Assembly (NCBI RefSeq): GCF_002284535.1
Contig: NZ_NPKH01000033.1
Location: 69,800-133,799, forward strand
Origin: Mesorhizobium wenxiniae
GTDB lineage: Bacteria; Pseudomonadota; Alphaproteobacteria; Rhizobiales; Rhizobiaceae
Reading direction: 5' to 3'
DNA length: 64,000 nt
Below the pieces are notes generated by a model. It was not told the origin of the DNA. It worked only from the letters and a program-made list of their open reading frames with translations, and did not search any database. Numbering within the stretch: the first letter of the stretch is position 1; each line of letters begins with the position of its first letter. The translations under genes were made by a program, and so were the position numbers. Below, one piece after another: positions 36,884 to 47,069 of the stretch.

Positions 36884-37229
36884 ATCGGGCGAGCCGCACC
36901 GATTCCTGCATTCGCTCCTGCGCTGCATCAACTTGCAGGCTGACGTCGATTGTCACGTTTTCAAGCGCTTCCTTGCAATCGAAGGCAGGTCGTCAGCCGA
37001 CGTAGGTCCGCGCCGTACCATCCTGAGACAGCGTGGACGTGACCCGGAAGATTTGCAGCAACTGGCCTTCGAAGAGGGGGAGGAACGGGTCATCTTCCTC
37101 TGACGCTCACGCGATCGTGCGCCCGGCCCACAGCCCGAGCGACTGTGGAAACTGAGCGGGAGCTCTATATGGTCCTGACGCAATAGTCCTGACGTACACG
37201 AACCCTGACACTATCCGGAGATCTCATCC
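36884..37229. other. 346-bp region without a clear gene
   Basis: One plus-strand frame ending at about 37100 (DPEDLQQLAFEEGEERVIFL before TGA) looks coding-like, but has no start codon and no recognised relative, so it may be the tail of a lost gene. Nothing else is seen until the ribosome site of the aldo/keto reductase. Confidence 0.4.
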
Positions 37230-38237
37230 ATGACCCTGAGCACACACAAGCTCGGCAGCCAGGGGCTGCAGGTATCGGTGATCGGCCTCGGCTGCATGGG
37301 CATGAGCCAGTCCTACGGCCCGGCCGACGAGGCGGAATCGATCGCCACCCTGCACCGCGCCATCGAACTCGGCTGCACCTTCCTCGATACGGCGGAAGTC
37401 TATGGCCCGCACACCAATGAGGAACTGCTCGGCCGCGCGCTGAAGGGCCGGCGCGACGAGGTGACGATCGCCACCAAATTCGGCTTCCGTATCGAAAACG
37501 GCAAGCAGATCGGCACCGACCGCGACAGCCGGCCGGAGCATATCCGCGAGGCGGTGGACGGTTCGCTCCGCCGGCTCGCAACCGACCATATCGACCTGCT
37601 CTATCAGCACCGCGTCGACCCAGCGGTGCCGATCGAGGATGTTGCGGGTGCTGTCGGCAAACTAATCACTGAAGGCAAGGTGCGCTTCTTCGGCCTGTCG
37701 GAAGCGGGTGCGGCCAACATCCGCCGCGCGCACGCCGTGCTTCCGGTATCAGCGGTGCAGAGCGAATATTCGCTGTGGGAACGCAACCTCGAACCGGAGA
37801 TTATCCCCCTGCTGAGCGAACTCGGCATCGGCCTGGTGCCGTTCGCGCCGCTTGGCCGCGGGTTCCTCACCGGCGACGTCAAGCGCGCTGAGGATTATCC
37901 GGAAGGCGATTACCGCCGCGGCGACCCGCGCTACCAGGGCGCCAACTACGAAGCCAATGTGCAGGCGGCCGGAGTTGTCCGCGAAATCGCCACGGCCAAG
38001 GGCGTCAAGCCGGGCTGGATCGCCCTGGCCTGGCTGCTGCACAAGGGCAGCGATTTCGGGCTGGACATCGTGCCGATCCCCGGCACCAAGCGCAGAAAAT
38101 ACCTCGAGGAGAACGTCGCCGCTGCTTCCCTCCAGCTTGACACCGTCGCAATGCAGGCGCTCGACGACGCGCTGGCGCCGGGCAAGGTCTCGGGTGAGCG
38201 CTACAACGAACGGGTGATGGTCACGATCGATCGTTGA
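37230..38237 (+). CDS. aldo/keto reductase
   Basis: The 335-residue protein is an AKR of the YajO/AKR13-like sort. The catalytic tetrad is intact: Asp in FLDTAEVYG, Tyr a few residues later in the same motif, Lys in IATKFGF and His in LLYQHRVD. The NADPH site near the C terminus is PIPGTKRRKYLEEN. It should reduce aldehydes or ketones in the cytosol. GGAGA lies 8 nt before the ATG. It is upstream of a sugar importer but separated by a palindromic repeat, so a link to that sugar is only possible. Confidence 0.92.
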   Translation: MTLSTHKLGSQGLQVSVIGLGCMGMSQSYGPADEAESIATLHRAIELGCTFLDTAEVYGPHTNEELLGRALKGRRDEVTIATKFGFRIENGKQIGTDRDSRPEHIREAVDGSLRRLATDHIDLLYQHRVDPAVPIEDVAGAVGKLITEGKVRFFGLSEAGAANIRRAHAVLPVSAVQSEYSLWERNLEPEIIPLLSELGIGLVPFAPLGRGFLTGDVKRAEDYPEGDYRRGDPRYQGANYEANVQAAGVVREIATAKGVKPGWIALAWLLHKGSDFGLDIVPIPGTKRRKYLEENVAAASLQLDTVAMQALDDALAPGKVSGERYNERVMVTIDR

Positions 38238-38242
38238 TCTTC

Positions 38243-38420
38243 CCTTCTCCCCCTGTACAAGGGAGGAAGGTGGCCGAGCGAAGCTCGGTCGGATGAGGGA
38301 TGCTGGACGGATCGCCACATTGGAGACGTAATCGCCTAAAATTCTTCGATATTTTCACGCCCCGTTCCCAACACCCCTCATCCGGCTTGGCGCTGCGCGC
38401 CGATCGACCTTCCAGCACCC
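38243..38420. repeat. RIME-like intergenic element
   Basis: The left arm (CTTCTCCCCC, then GGCCGAGCGAAGCTCGGTC and GGATGAGGG) is matched by an inverted arm ending at about 38410 (CCCCTCATCCGG... CGATCGACCTT). The middle is AT-richer and without a gene. It separates the aldo/keto reductase from the sugar importer. Confidence 0.5.
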
Positions 38421-38622
38421 AGTTCTTGCGCAAACCTCCGGCCTTGGCTAGCATCCGCCCGCCGGCGCCGAGCGGAGGAGAACGTCGCGGTGGACCGGCT
38501 GGAGCGCCGTTGCGTCCCCTTGGGCGCTCAAAGGACACTCCATTTCTAGATCGACGCATGAACCTGCCGGAGACCCATTCCGGTTTTCGAGGTCGTGCGC
38601 GCATGTGGAGGAGACTAAATTG

Positions 38623-39573
38623 ATGAACAGACGTGAGTTCCTGCTGTCGTCCGTGGCGATGGGCACATTGGCGCTGGCCGCGCCGCAACTGGCTTTCGCC
38701 CAGGACAAGCTGACTATCCTAGGGTCGGTGCCGAGCCTCGGCTTTCCGTTCTTCGTTCACATGCTGAACCAGATCAAGGCGGAGGCGCAGGCGCAAGGCG
38801 TCAACCTGACCGAGAGCGACGGCCAGAATTCGGCGCCCAAGCAGACCGCCGATATCGAGGCCGCACTTGTGCAGAAGGTCGACGCCATCGTCATCTCGCC
38901 GCTCGACGTCAACGCGCTGGCGCCGGCCATAGAGCAGGCGGTCCAGGCCGGCATTCCGGTCGTCACCATCGACCGCCGCGTCGACGGCGTCGAAGGCATC
39001 CTCGCCCATGTCGGCGCCGACAATGTTAAGGGCGGCGAGGCCGAAGCGCAGGCCATGGTGGCGGCGTTCCCGAACGGCGCCAAGATCTTCCATTTGCAGG
39101 GCCAGCCAGGTGCTGGGCCCGCGATCGACCGCAACAAGGGCGTGCACAATGTTCTCGATCCGCTGAAGGACAAGTTCCAGATCGTCTTCGAGCAGACCGC
39201 CAACTTCGCCCGCGCCGAGGCGCTGTCCGTCACCGAGGCCGGCCTTGCCGCCAACGGCAAGCCCGATGCGATCATCTGTGCCAATGACGACATGGCGCTT
39301 GGCGCGGTCGAAGCCTGCGCGGCGCGCAATTTCACCGACGTCAAGATCTACGGCTTCGATGCGCTTCCCGAAGCGCTGGTCGCCGTGCGCGACGGCAAGC
39401 TGGCCGGCACCGTCGAACAGTTCCCCGGCGAGCAGTCGCGCACCGCGGTGCAGATCGCCGTCGCCTATGCCAGGGACAAGACCGAGCCCAAGGAAAAGCT
39501 CGTCCTGCTGACGCCGATCGTCATCGGCAAGGACAATCTCGACAAGGCTGAAAGGCTGGGTGAGACGAAGTAG
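38623..39573 (+). CDS. sugar ABC transporter substrate-binding protein (RbsB-like)
   Basis: The 316-residue periplasmic protein of the Peripla_BP_4/RbsB family should bind a pentose or hexose and hand it to the permease. It has a twin-arginine-type leader, MNRREFLLSSVAMG, with cleavage near AFA, which is unusual because most relatives use Sec. The core has the normal order: GQNSAPKQTADIEAAL, ISPLDVNALAPAIE and ICANDDMALGAVEA. GGAGGAG lies 9 nt upstream. The ATPase and permease follow, but a RIME-like element lies between it and the ATPase. Substrate unknown. Confidence 0.9.
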   Translation: MNRREFLLSSVAMGTLALAAPQLAFAQDKLTILGSVPSLGFPFFVHMLNQIKAEAQAQGVNLTESDGQNSAPKQTADIEAALVQKVDAIVISPLDVNALAPAIEQAVQAGIPVVTIDRRVDGVEGILAHVGADNVKGGEAEAQAMVAAFPNGAKIFHLQGQPGAGPAIDRNKGVHNVLDPLKDKFQIVFEQTANFARAEALSVTEAGLAANGKPDAIICANDDMALGAVEACAARNFTDVKIYGFDALPEALVAVRDGKLAGTVEQFPGEQSRTAVQIAVAYARDKTEPKEKLVLLTPIVIGKDNLDKAERLGETK

Positions 39574-39616
39574 GGAGACGCCGAGGGCGCGCATAGCGGC
39601 AAAGCAGCGTTCTGCC

Positions 39617-39789
39617 GCGCCCCCTCTGCCCTGCGGGGCATCTCCCCCACTTGGGGGGAGATTGGCAGCTTCAACACCGGCTCTCCCTCTGCAACGTTGG
39701 TTATTGGCGAAACCAGTGATGAAGGCGCAATTTCCCCCTTGTGGGGGAGATGCCAAGTGGTGGCAAAGAGGGCAGGACAGAGGGGGCGC
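39617..39789. repeat. RIME-like element inside the importer operon
   Basis: The ends GCGCCCCCTCTG and CAGAGGGGGCGC are inverted; the two inner hairpins (ATCTCCCCCACTTGGGGGGA and TTTCCCCCTTGTGGGGGAGA) are close to perfect. It lies between the binding-protein and ATPase genes, where REP-type elements in other operons protect upstream mRNA. Confidence 0.68.
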
Positions 39790-39849
39790 TGTCCCGCCAA
39801 CCTTGTGTAACAATCGGAACGATCGATCTCATCTTTCAGGGAGGATTTT

Positions 39850-41427
39850 TTGTCTCCAGCCGAAGCCGCAGCGCCGTCGCCATCGCCCGCCCTCCTCGCC
39901 GTCGAGGGCGTGACCAAGCGCTTTGCCGGCGTCACCGCGCTCAGCGACGTCTCGCTCGAGGTTCGGCCCGGCGAAATCCTCGGCCTGCTCGGCGAGAACG
40001 GCGCCGGCAAGTCGACGCTGCTCAAAATCCTGTCCGGCGTGATGCCGCCTTCTAGCGGCCGCATCGTCTTCGACGGCGTCGAATTCAATCCGCACAATCC
40101 GCAGGATGCCAAGCGCCTCGGCATCGTCACCATCTACCAGGAACTGAGCCTGATCCCGACGCTCACCGTGGCGGAGAACATCTTCATCGGCCGCGCGCCG
40201 CTCGGGCCGCTCGGCCTGGTCAGCTGGCGGAAGATGGAGGAGGACTCCGGCGCGATCATCGCCCGCGTCGGCCTGAATATCGATCCGGCGACACCGGTGT
40301 CGGCACTGTCGGTGGCCGAGCAGCAGCTGGTCGAGATCGCCCGCGCGCTGTCGCTGAAGAGCCGCCTCATCATCATGGACGAGCCGACCTCGGCGCTGAC
40401 CGAAACCGAAGTGCAGAAGCTGATGTCGATCATGGGCCGGCTGCGCAAGGACGGCGTCGCCATCATGTTCGTCACCCACCGGCTGGAAGAGGCCTCTGCC
40501 ATCTGCGACCGCATGACGGTGCTGCGCGACGGCAGGCTGGCCGGCCATCTCGACCGCGACGGCGGGCCGATCAAACTGCCGAAAATCATCGAGAAGATGG
40601 TCGGCCGCGCTGCATCCGAGCTTTACGCCAGACCGACGCTGCGCGACGTCGCCGGCGACGTCAGGCTCTCCGTGCGCGGCCTGCGCACAGTGCGCGATCC
40701 GCAGGCGCCGCACGCCATCGTGCTCGAAGGCGTCGACCTCGATCTCAAGGCAGGCGAGATTCTCGGGGTCGCCGGCCTCGTCGGCTCCGGCCGCACTGAG
40801 CTCGCCCGTGCCATCTTCGGCGCCGACCGCATCGCCGCCGGCACCATCACGCTCGACGGCAAGCCGATCGCACCTGAAACACCCGCCGACGCCATCGCGC
40901 TCGGCATTGGCCTGGTGCCGGAAGACCGCAAGCATCAGGCGATCTTCGCCACCCTCGGCATCCTGACCAATTTTTCTATCGCCGCGCTCGGCCGCTACTC
41001 CAACACGGCCGGCTTCATGGCCGAGAGGCGCGAACGCGAGGCGCTGGCAAGCTACAGAAAGACGCTGTCGATCCGCATGGCCTCGCCCGAGCAGCCCATA
41101 GAGGGGCTGTCCGGCGGCAATCAGCAGAAGGTCATCCTCGCCCGCTGGCTGGCGCGCGACCCCAAGGTGCTGATCGTGGATGAACCAACGCGAGGCGTCG
41201 ATGTCGGCGCCAAGGCCGAGGTGCACCAGATCCTGGTGCAGCTCGCCGCGCGCGGCATCGCCATCATGATGATTTCGTCCGAATTGCCCGAGGTGCTTGC
41301 CGTGTCGGACAGGATCGTCACCATGCGGCGCGGACGCATCACCGGCGAGATGCCCGGCATCGAGGCGACAGAGGAAAAACTGATGGAACTGATGGCGCTC
41401 GACCAAACGCAGGAAGCGACGCAATGA
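39850..41427 (+). CDS. sugar ABC transporter ATPase, two-domain (RbsA-like)
   Basis: The 525-residue protein has two ABC ATPase halves, as in RbsA/MglA-type CUT2 importers. The first Walker A is GENGAGKST with LSVAEQQLVEIARAL as its signature; the second half has GLVGSGRTEL in place of a normal Walker A and LSGGNQQKV as its signature, the usual degenerate pair. The start is TTG at 39850, preceded by GGGAGG 6 nt upstream; no ATG is near. Its stop overlaps the permease start in ATGA, so they are coupled. Confidence 0.92.
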   Translation: MSPAEAAAPSPSPALLAVEGVTKRFAGVTALSDVSLEVRPGEILGLLGENGAGKSTLLKILSGVMPPSSGRIVFDGVEFNPHNPQDAKRLGIVTIYQELSLIPTLTVAENIFIGRAPLGPLGLVSWRKMEEDSGAIIARVGLNIDPATPVSALSVAEQQLVEIARALSLKSRLIIMDEPTSALTETEVQKLMSIMGRLRKDGVAIMFVTHRLEEASAICDRMTVLRDGRLAGHLDRDGGPIKLPKIIEKMVGRAASELYARPTLRDVAGDVRLSVRGLRTVRDPQAPHAIVLEGVDLDLKAGEILGVAGLVGSGRTELARAIFGADRIAAGTITLDGKPIAPETPADAIALGIGLVPEDRKHQAIFATLGILTNFSIAALGRYSNTAGFMAERREREALASYRKTLSIRMASPEQPIEGLSGGNQQKVILARWLARDPKVLIVDEPTRGVDVGAKAEVHQILVQLAARGIAIMMISSELPEVLAVSDRIVTMRRGRITGEMPGIEATEEKLMELMALDQTQEATQ

Positions 41428-42440
41428 CCAGCACGACCGAACCGAGCCAGCGCGGCGGCATCAATGTCGCGCGGCTGCTGATGAGCTTTGGCCCGCTGAT
41501 GTTCCTGGCGCTGCTGATCGTCGTTTTTACCGTCCTGAAGCCGAGCTTCATCGACCCCATCAACATCTTCAACATCATGCGGCAGATCTCGATCACCGGC
41601 CTGATCGCGCTCGGCATGACCTTCGTCATCCTCACCGCCGGCATCGACCTGTCGGTCGGTTCGCTGCTGGCCTTTTGCGGCATGGTCGCGGCGGTGGTGG
41701 CCAAGGGCGGCACCGCCAACACGCTGTCGCTGTCGACGTCCGGCACGCAAGGCTATGGCTGGTTCGCAGCCCTCCTGGCTGCCGTCGTCGTCGGCGCCAT
41801 GGCCGGCGGCGTCCAGGGCTTTGCCATCACCAGGCTGAAGGTGCCGCCTTTCGTCGTCACGCTCGGCGGTCTCACCGTCTTTCGCGGCCTGACGCTGACG
41901 ATCTCCAATGGCGGCCCGATCTCCGGCTTCGATGCCTCGATGCGCTGGTTCGGCACCGGCCTGATCGGCCCGGTCCCTGTGCCGGCGATCATCTTCGCCG
42001 CGGCGGCGATCCTCTGCCACATCGTCTTGCGCTACACGCGCTACGGCCGCGCCGTCTACGCCGTCGGCGGCAATGCCGAAGCGGCACGGCTGTCCGGCCT
42101 GCGCGTCGACCGCATTTTGATCTCGGTCTATGTCATCGTCGGCTTCTTCGCCGGCCTTGCCGCCTTCGTGCTGTCGGCGAGGCTCAATTCCTCGGAAGCC
42201 GTCGCCGGCATCGGCTACGAGCTGACGGTGATCTCGGCGGTCGTCATCGGCGGCACCTCGCTATTCGGCGGCATTGGCTCGGTCGGCGGCACGGTGGTGG
42301 GTGCAGCACTGATCGGCGTGCTGCAGAACGGGCTGCAGTTCAACAACGTCTCGTCCTACACGCAAAGCATCGTCATCGGCCTGATCCTGATCCTCGCCGT
42401 GGCCTTCGACCGCTGGCTGAAATCGCGGGTAAGGCGGTGA
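41424..42440 (+). CDS. sugar ABC transporter permease (RbsC-like)
   Basis: The 338-residue inner-membrane protein has about nine or ten helices and the family's motifs ALGMTFVILTAGIDLSVGS and GGNAEAARLSGLRVDRI. It forms the channel as a homodimer with the ATPase. It overlaps the ATPase gene by 4 nt. A hairpin at 42471 follows the stop. Together with the genes at 38623 and 39850 it makes a full CUT2 importer. Confidence 0.93.
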   Translation: MTSTTEPSQRGGINVARLLMSFGPLMFLALLIVVFTVLKPSFIDPINIFNIMRQISITGLIALGMTFVILTAGIDLSVGSLLAFCGMVAAVVAKGGTANTLSLSTSGTQGYGWFAALLAAVVVGAMAGGVQGFAITRLKVPPFVVTLGGLTVFRGLTLTISNGGPISGFDASMRWFGTGLIGPVPVPAIIFAAAAILCHIVLRYTRYGRAVYAVGGNAEAARLSGLRVDRILISVYVIVGFFAGLAAFVLSARLNSSEAVAGIGYELTVISAVVIGGTSLFGGIGSVGGTVVGAALIGVLQNGLQFNNVSSYTQSIVIGLILILAVAFDRWLKSRVRR

Positions 42441-42470
42441 GGATTGAGGATCCGGCTCAAAGCAATCTTA

Positions 42471-42495
42471 CCTTCCCCCCTGTTGTGGGAGAAGG
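42471..42495. terminator. hairpin between convergent genes
   Basis: CCTTCCCCCC pairs imperfectly with GGGAGAAGG around TGTTGTG, between the permease stop and the stop of the facing gene. It looks like a bidirectional terminator or a single RIME arm. Confidence 0.45.
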
Positions 42496-42506
42496 AAAAG
42501 GTGCGT

Positions 42507-43139
42507 TCACGCTGGTGCGTTCACACGCTGCGAACGCGTCCAATCGGTGACTGTTCCGCCCGCAACCGTAGAGCTCGTCTGCGGCGCGAGAAGATCGTTG
42601 CGGCGGGCGAACGCCACGAAGGTTGCCCGCGCCGTCTCGGCGTCGATCTCTCCCTCCATCGCGGCCCGGCAGGCTTTGGCGGCGATGTCATGCGCGGCCG
42701 TCCGGCTCGCCGACGGCCAGTCGGACAGCAGCGCATAGGCCTCAGCCGCGCTTTCTATCTTGGTCGGGTTACCGAGGCCGGTGAGGATGGTGACCGGCTT
42801 TGCGAAAGAAGAACGATCCATGACACTCTCCTTTGGAAGCTCAACTAGCTCCTTTCGGGACTCAACTGTCCGGCCGCTGCGATCCTCAAGAACGGCCTGC
42901 GCGATGACAGCGCCGATCTGCGAATGCAACGCGGCCGGCTGCGGCGGCATGCTCGGCCGTGGCAGCAGCTGGTGCACCTTGGCGAGCGTCTCCAGCCAGG
43001 CCATTACGACAAGGGGCGGATGTTCACGCCCGTAGAGCCAGTGCTTTGCCTTAGCGACCGGATAGCCCGCCTCTTCGGCGAAATCGGTTTCCGACCACCT
43101 CAGCAGGCGCAGGCACTCACGCATCCGCGCCGCAATCAT
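42507..43139 (-). CDS. HTH protein read through into a DUF982 protein
   Basis: One frame of 210 residues contains two modules. Residues 1-65 look like a small helix-turn-helix protein (MRECLRLLRWSETDFAEEAG). Residues 107-190 are a DUF982 domain (PVTILTGLGNPTKIESAAEA, then ALLSDWP and AARNDLL-like end). AGGAG serves the ATG at 43139. Inside the frame, AAAGGAG lies 6 nt before an ATG at 42821, which would give DUF982 alone (104 residues). So a fused protein, a separate DUF982 protein, or both may be made. It overlaps the upstream gene by ATGA. The function of DUF982 is unknown. Confidence 0.75.
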   Translation of the reverse strand: MIAARMRECLRLLRWSETDFAEEAGYPVAKAKHWLYGREHPPLVVMAWLETLAKVHQLLPRPSMPPQPAALHSQIGAVIAQAVLEDRSGRTVESRKELVELPKESVMDRSSFAKPVTILTGLGNPTKIESAAEAYALLSDWPSASRTAAHDIAAKACRAAMEGEIDAETARATFVAFARRNDLLAPQTSSTVAGGTVTDWTRSQRVNAPA

Positions 43140-43351
43140 TTGCGCTCCTCCTTGTCGGCCCCCAATCGCTGGGCCGACAGGAACATCAGCGTGTAGGCCG
43201 CCTTGCGACGATCCCAGCCGGCCGACTCGACCGCGTCCAACAATCCGTCGACTAGCGGCGCCAGCGCTGTTTTGCACTCCGTTTCATAGTTGAAATCGGT
43301 CCTGGAAAGAGTCGGCGCAGCGATCTTTCCAAAACTGTTCATCATGTCCAT
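43136..43351 (-). CDS. small unknown protein, coupled to the HTH-DUF982 gene
   Basis: A 71-residue protein with no recognised domain; the C-terminal half is helical (DGLLDAVESAGWDRRKAAY). AGGTG lies 5 nt before the ATG at 43351. Its stop overlaps the next start. It begins about 60 bp past the groEL hairpin on the same strand, so some groESL transcripts may extend into it. Confidence 0.7.
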   Translation of the reverse strand: MDMMNSFGKIAAPTLSRTDFNYETECKTALAPLVDGLLDAVESAGWDRRKAAYTLMFLSAQRLGADKEERK

Positions 43352-43378
43352 GGCAACACCTGCTTATGATCCGGGCAA

Positions 43379-43412
43379 GGCCGTGCCCGACTTCGCGTCG
43401 GCGGGCACGGCC
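43379..43412 (-). terminator. groEL terminator hairpin
   Basis: The perfect 11-bp stem GGCCGTGCCCG/CGGGCACGGCC lies 23 bp after the groEL stop. The T run on the minus strand is short, so read-through into the next gene is possible. Confidence 0.62.
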
Positions 43413-43434
43413 GTTTGTCCTTAGAAGCCTGGCG

Positions 43435-45066
<1,632 letters not shown>

Positions 45067-45123
45067 TGGATAACTCCTTCAAACAGGCAGCTTTTCGTTG
45101 ACTGGTTGCTCGTCCAGGCCCGC

Positions 45124-45438
45124 TCAGGCGGCCTTCTGCATCTTGTCGGTGGCTTCGATTACGCCCAACACGTCGCTTTCTTTCATGATGAGCAGGTCCT
45201 CGCCATTGAGCTTGATCTCAGTGCCCGACCATTTGCCGAACAGGATACGGTCGCCGACCTTGACGTCGAGCGGCTGCAACTGCCCGCTATCGTCGCGCGC
45301 GCCGGGACCGGCGGCGATGACCTCGCCTTCCTGCGGCTTCTCCTTGGCAGTGTCGGGAATGATGATGCCGCCCGCGGTCTTCTCGTCGACCTCGATGCGG
45401 CGGACCAGGATACGGTCATGCAATGGACGGAACGCCAT
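45124..45438 (-). CDS. groES: co-chaperonin GroES
   Basis: The 104-residue protein has the GroES pattern: FRPLHDRILVRRIE, a mobile loop region around EKTAGGIIIPD, then GDRILFGKWSGTEIK. It caps GroEL. GGAGA lies 5 nt before the ATG at 45438; the longer upstream frame is not used. It is the first gene of groESL and is preceded by the CIRCE operator. Confidence 0.97.
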   Translation of the reverse strand: MAFRPLHDRILVRRIEVDEKTAGGIIIPDTAKEKPQEGEVIAAGPGARDDSGQLQPLDVKVGDRILFGKWSGTEIKLNGEDLLIMKESDVLGVIEATDKMQKAA

Positions 45439-45592
45439 GTCGTTCTCCTCATAGGACAAACAGATTTTCTTGGACCTCCCTTCGCAGCCGACCGGTACAC
45501 CGGCCGATGCGACGGTGCGCGACTCCTGTTCGGCAGCGCGCATATCGAGTTAGTCTGCCGATCCAGGCATTCAAGAGGATGCCGAAAAAATT

Positions 45593-45619
45593 TTAGCACT
45601 CGCCGTGGTCGAGTGCCAA
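45593..45619 (-). promoter_or_regulatory. CIRCE operator of groESL
   Basis: TTAGCACTC, nine bases, then GAGTGCCAA: one mismatch from the CIRCE consensus TTAGCACTC-N9-GAGTGCTAA. CIRCE is bound by the heat-shock repressor HrcA. It lies about 155 bp upstream of the groES start. Confidence 0.92.
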
Positions 45620-45801
45620 CGCGCTGTAATAATAACGCTATTCCAGGACTTGAAACGACGAACGCAGCTTGAAATCGCGGCGCCACCTTCCGACTTCGTC
45701 GTCGATCCCGGCACCGCCTGCCGGCGGCCGGAACCGATGAGGAAGCGGAGGCGTTTTTCCATGCGCGGGATGGACGCCTGAACGTTCGAAAAGGAGATGG
45801 C

Positions 45802-46089
45802 ATGGTCAGCAATGAATTCCAGGTCAGCAACGCGTTCCGGCTCCAGATACAGGGTTTTGGCCTGACGACGGCCGAGATCCATTATCGTCTTCCCGATTAT
45901 CGGAACCTGCTGCAGCTCTTCATCTGGCAGGAATACGACATCGCCCCGGATTTCCCGACGCTGAAGCATTTCCTCGAATATTGGGAGCGTGAGATCGAAG
46001 GCCCGCTGCATTCCGTGCGCGTCGCCCATCATCGTCTTATCCAGCCCTCTGAATGGCGGGCGGTGGGTGGCGTCATTACGCTCCAGTGA
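45802..46089 (+). CDS. Usg family protein
   Basis: The 95-residue protein fits the Usg family of Alphaproteobacteria: GFGLTTAEIHYRLPDYRNLL, then WQEYDIAPDFP and PLHSVRVAHHRL. Family members are small cytosolic proteins, named from a gene upstream of trpF; their role is not established. AAGGAG lies 5 nt before the ATG. It is alone, with divergent groESL to the left and a convergent gene on the right. Confidence 0.88.
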   Translation: MVSNEFQVSNAFRLQIQGFGLTTAEIHYRLPDYRNLLQLFIWQEYDIAPDFPTLKHFLEYWEREIEGPLHSVRVAHHRLIQPSEWRAVGGVITLQ

Positions 46090-46186
46090 CACAGGCAGAG
46101 GCGGCGCTTTTCATGAAGGTGCCCGCCTCTGCCGCATAGCGCGTCCGCGCCGACGCTCAGGTGGATTCGTTCAGGTGGATTGATGC

Positions 46187-46444
46187 TCAGGTGGATTTAC
46201 GTCCCGTGACAAGCAGTCCGGCCGTGCGAGCCGCCTTGACGAACGCCGTGCGAGCCTCGCGGGCGGTGCGCCAGCCGTCGAGCGCGTCGCGGCAGGCGCG
46301 ATAGGCTGCGCGCCAGCTCCGGCCCCGTGCCCGGACCGGCCACTGCTGCATGCATTCGATGGCTTCCCAGCTGCTGGCGACCTTGCGCTCTCCGATGGAT
46401 TGGAGCTTCAGCGTGATCGGCTCGGAAAATGGGACATCGTTCAT
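46187..46444 (-). CDS. DUF982 protein
   Basis: The 85-residue protein has the DUF982 layout: the FSEPITLKLQSIGERKVASS strand pair, a WEAIECMQQWPVRARG region and a C-terminal helix ending ARTAGLLVTG. The role is unknown; the family is frequent in Rhizobiales. AAGGAGG is 5 nt before the ATG at 46444, favoured over GTG 46447. It is the second member within 4 kb, the other being fused to an HTH module. Confidence 0.85.
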   Translation of the reverse strand: MNDVPFSEPITLKLQSIGERKVASSWEAIECMQQWPVRARGRSWRAAYRACRDALDGWRTAREARTAFVKAARTAGLLVTGRKST

Positions 46445-46619
46445 CACTTCCTCCTTCTTTCTGTTGTCTGTTTTTTTTGAGCAAGTAACATCCTCGAATA
46501 AGCAGGAGGGCGACCCGAATCGGCGCCGGCAAACGAGATGGTTCGTCTGCCTGCGCGCTTCAAGACCGTCTCAAACTCTGCCTGTCCCAAACCCTGCCCC
46601 TGTCCCGGCGCAACGGCGG

Positions 46620-46838
46620 TTATATGTCGTCGTCCGGCGGTTCGAGAAGCCCGATCAGCGTCGCCACCCTTGCCGACGGCAGGGGGCGGCCCTCGTTGAC
46701 CAGCGCCTCATCGGCGCCAACCCAGGCAAAGGCCTCGCGCAACTCTTCGATCGTCGCGCCGGTCGAGGCGATGTCGGCGATAACGGCGTCGTCCACCGGG
46801 CCCAGCACCGAAATGATGTCGTCGCGTGTCATGGTCAT
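46620..46838 (-). CDS. small conserved-type protein, divergent from hsp20
   Basis: A 72-residue acidic protein: MTMTRDDIISVLGPVDDAVI, then a helix with ATIEELREAFAWV, ending in PPDDDI. I recall similar small proteins in Rhizobiales but no function. GGAGG lies 5 nt before the ATG at 46838. It shares a divergent promoter region with the heat-shock gene and may be stress-regulated. Confidence 0.75.
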   Translation of the reverse strand: MTMTRDDIISVLGPVDDAVIADIASTGATIEELREAFAWVGADEALVNEGRPLPSARVATLIGLLEPPDDDI

Positions 46839-47010
46839 GATATCCTCCATGCGGCGTGCCGGCGCGACCCTCAAATGACGGTTGAAACCGGCATACCTGC
46901 TACAATCTGGCAACAAAAATCTGGCAGCGGGACAGAATCTGGGTCTTGATTTCGGCCTGACAATAACCAAATCGGAATTGCCGGTTGCCGAATGGGACCG
47001 ACAGAATCCA

Positions 47011-47069
47011 GGGAGCGCCAAGCTCTTTGGCGTCCCTCGTACCTATGTTGCTCCATGGAGGATGTAGCT
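47011..47069 (+). promoter_or_regulatory. ROSE-like RNA thermometer before hsp20
   Basis: Two structures precede the start. At 47011-47036 GGGA-GCGCCAA pairs with TTTGGCG-TCCC. At 47048-47062, TTGCT is followed by CCATGG and AGGAT, the TTGCT/AGGAT core that masks the ribosome site in ROSE thermometers of rhizobial small heat-shock genes. The ribosome site GGAGG lies inside. Melting with heat would expose it. Confidence 0.72.

Noticed and set aside
39829..41424. 531-codon minus-strand frame opposite the importer ATPase
   Set aside because: Mirror frame of a clear two-domain ABC ATPase; the sequence is low-complexity and unlike any protein family.
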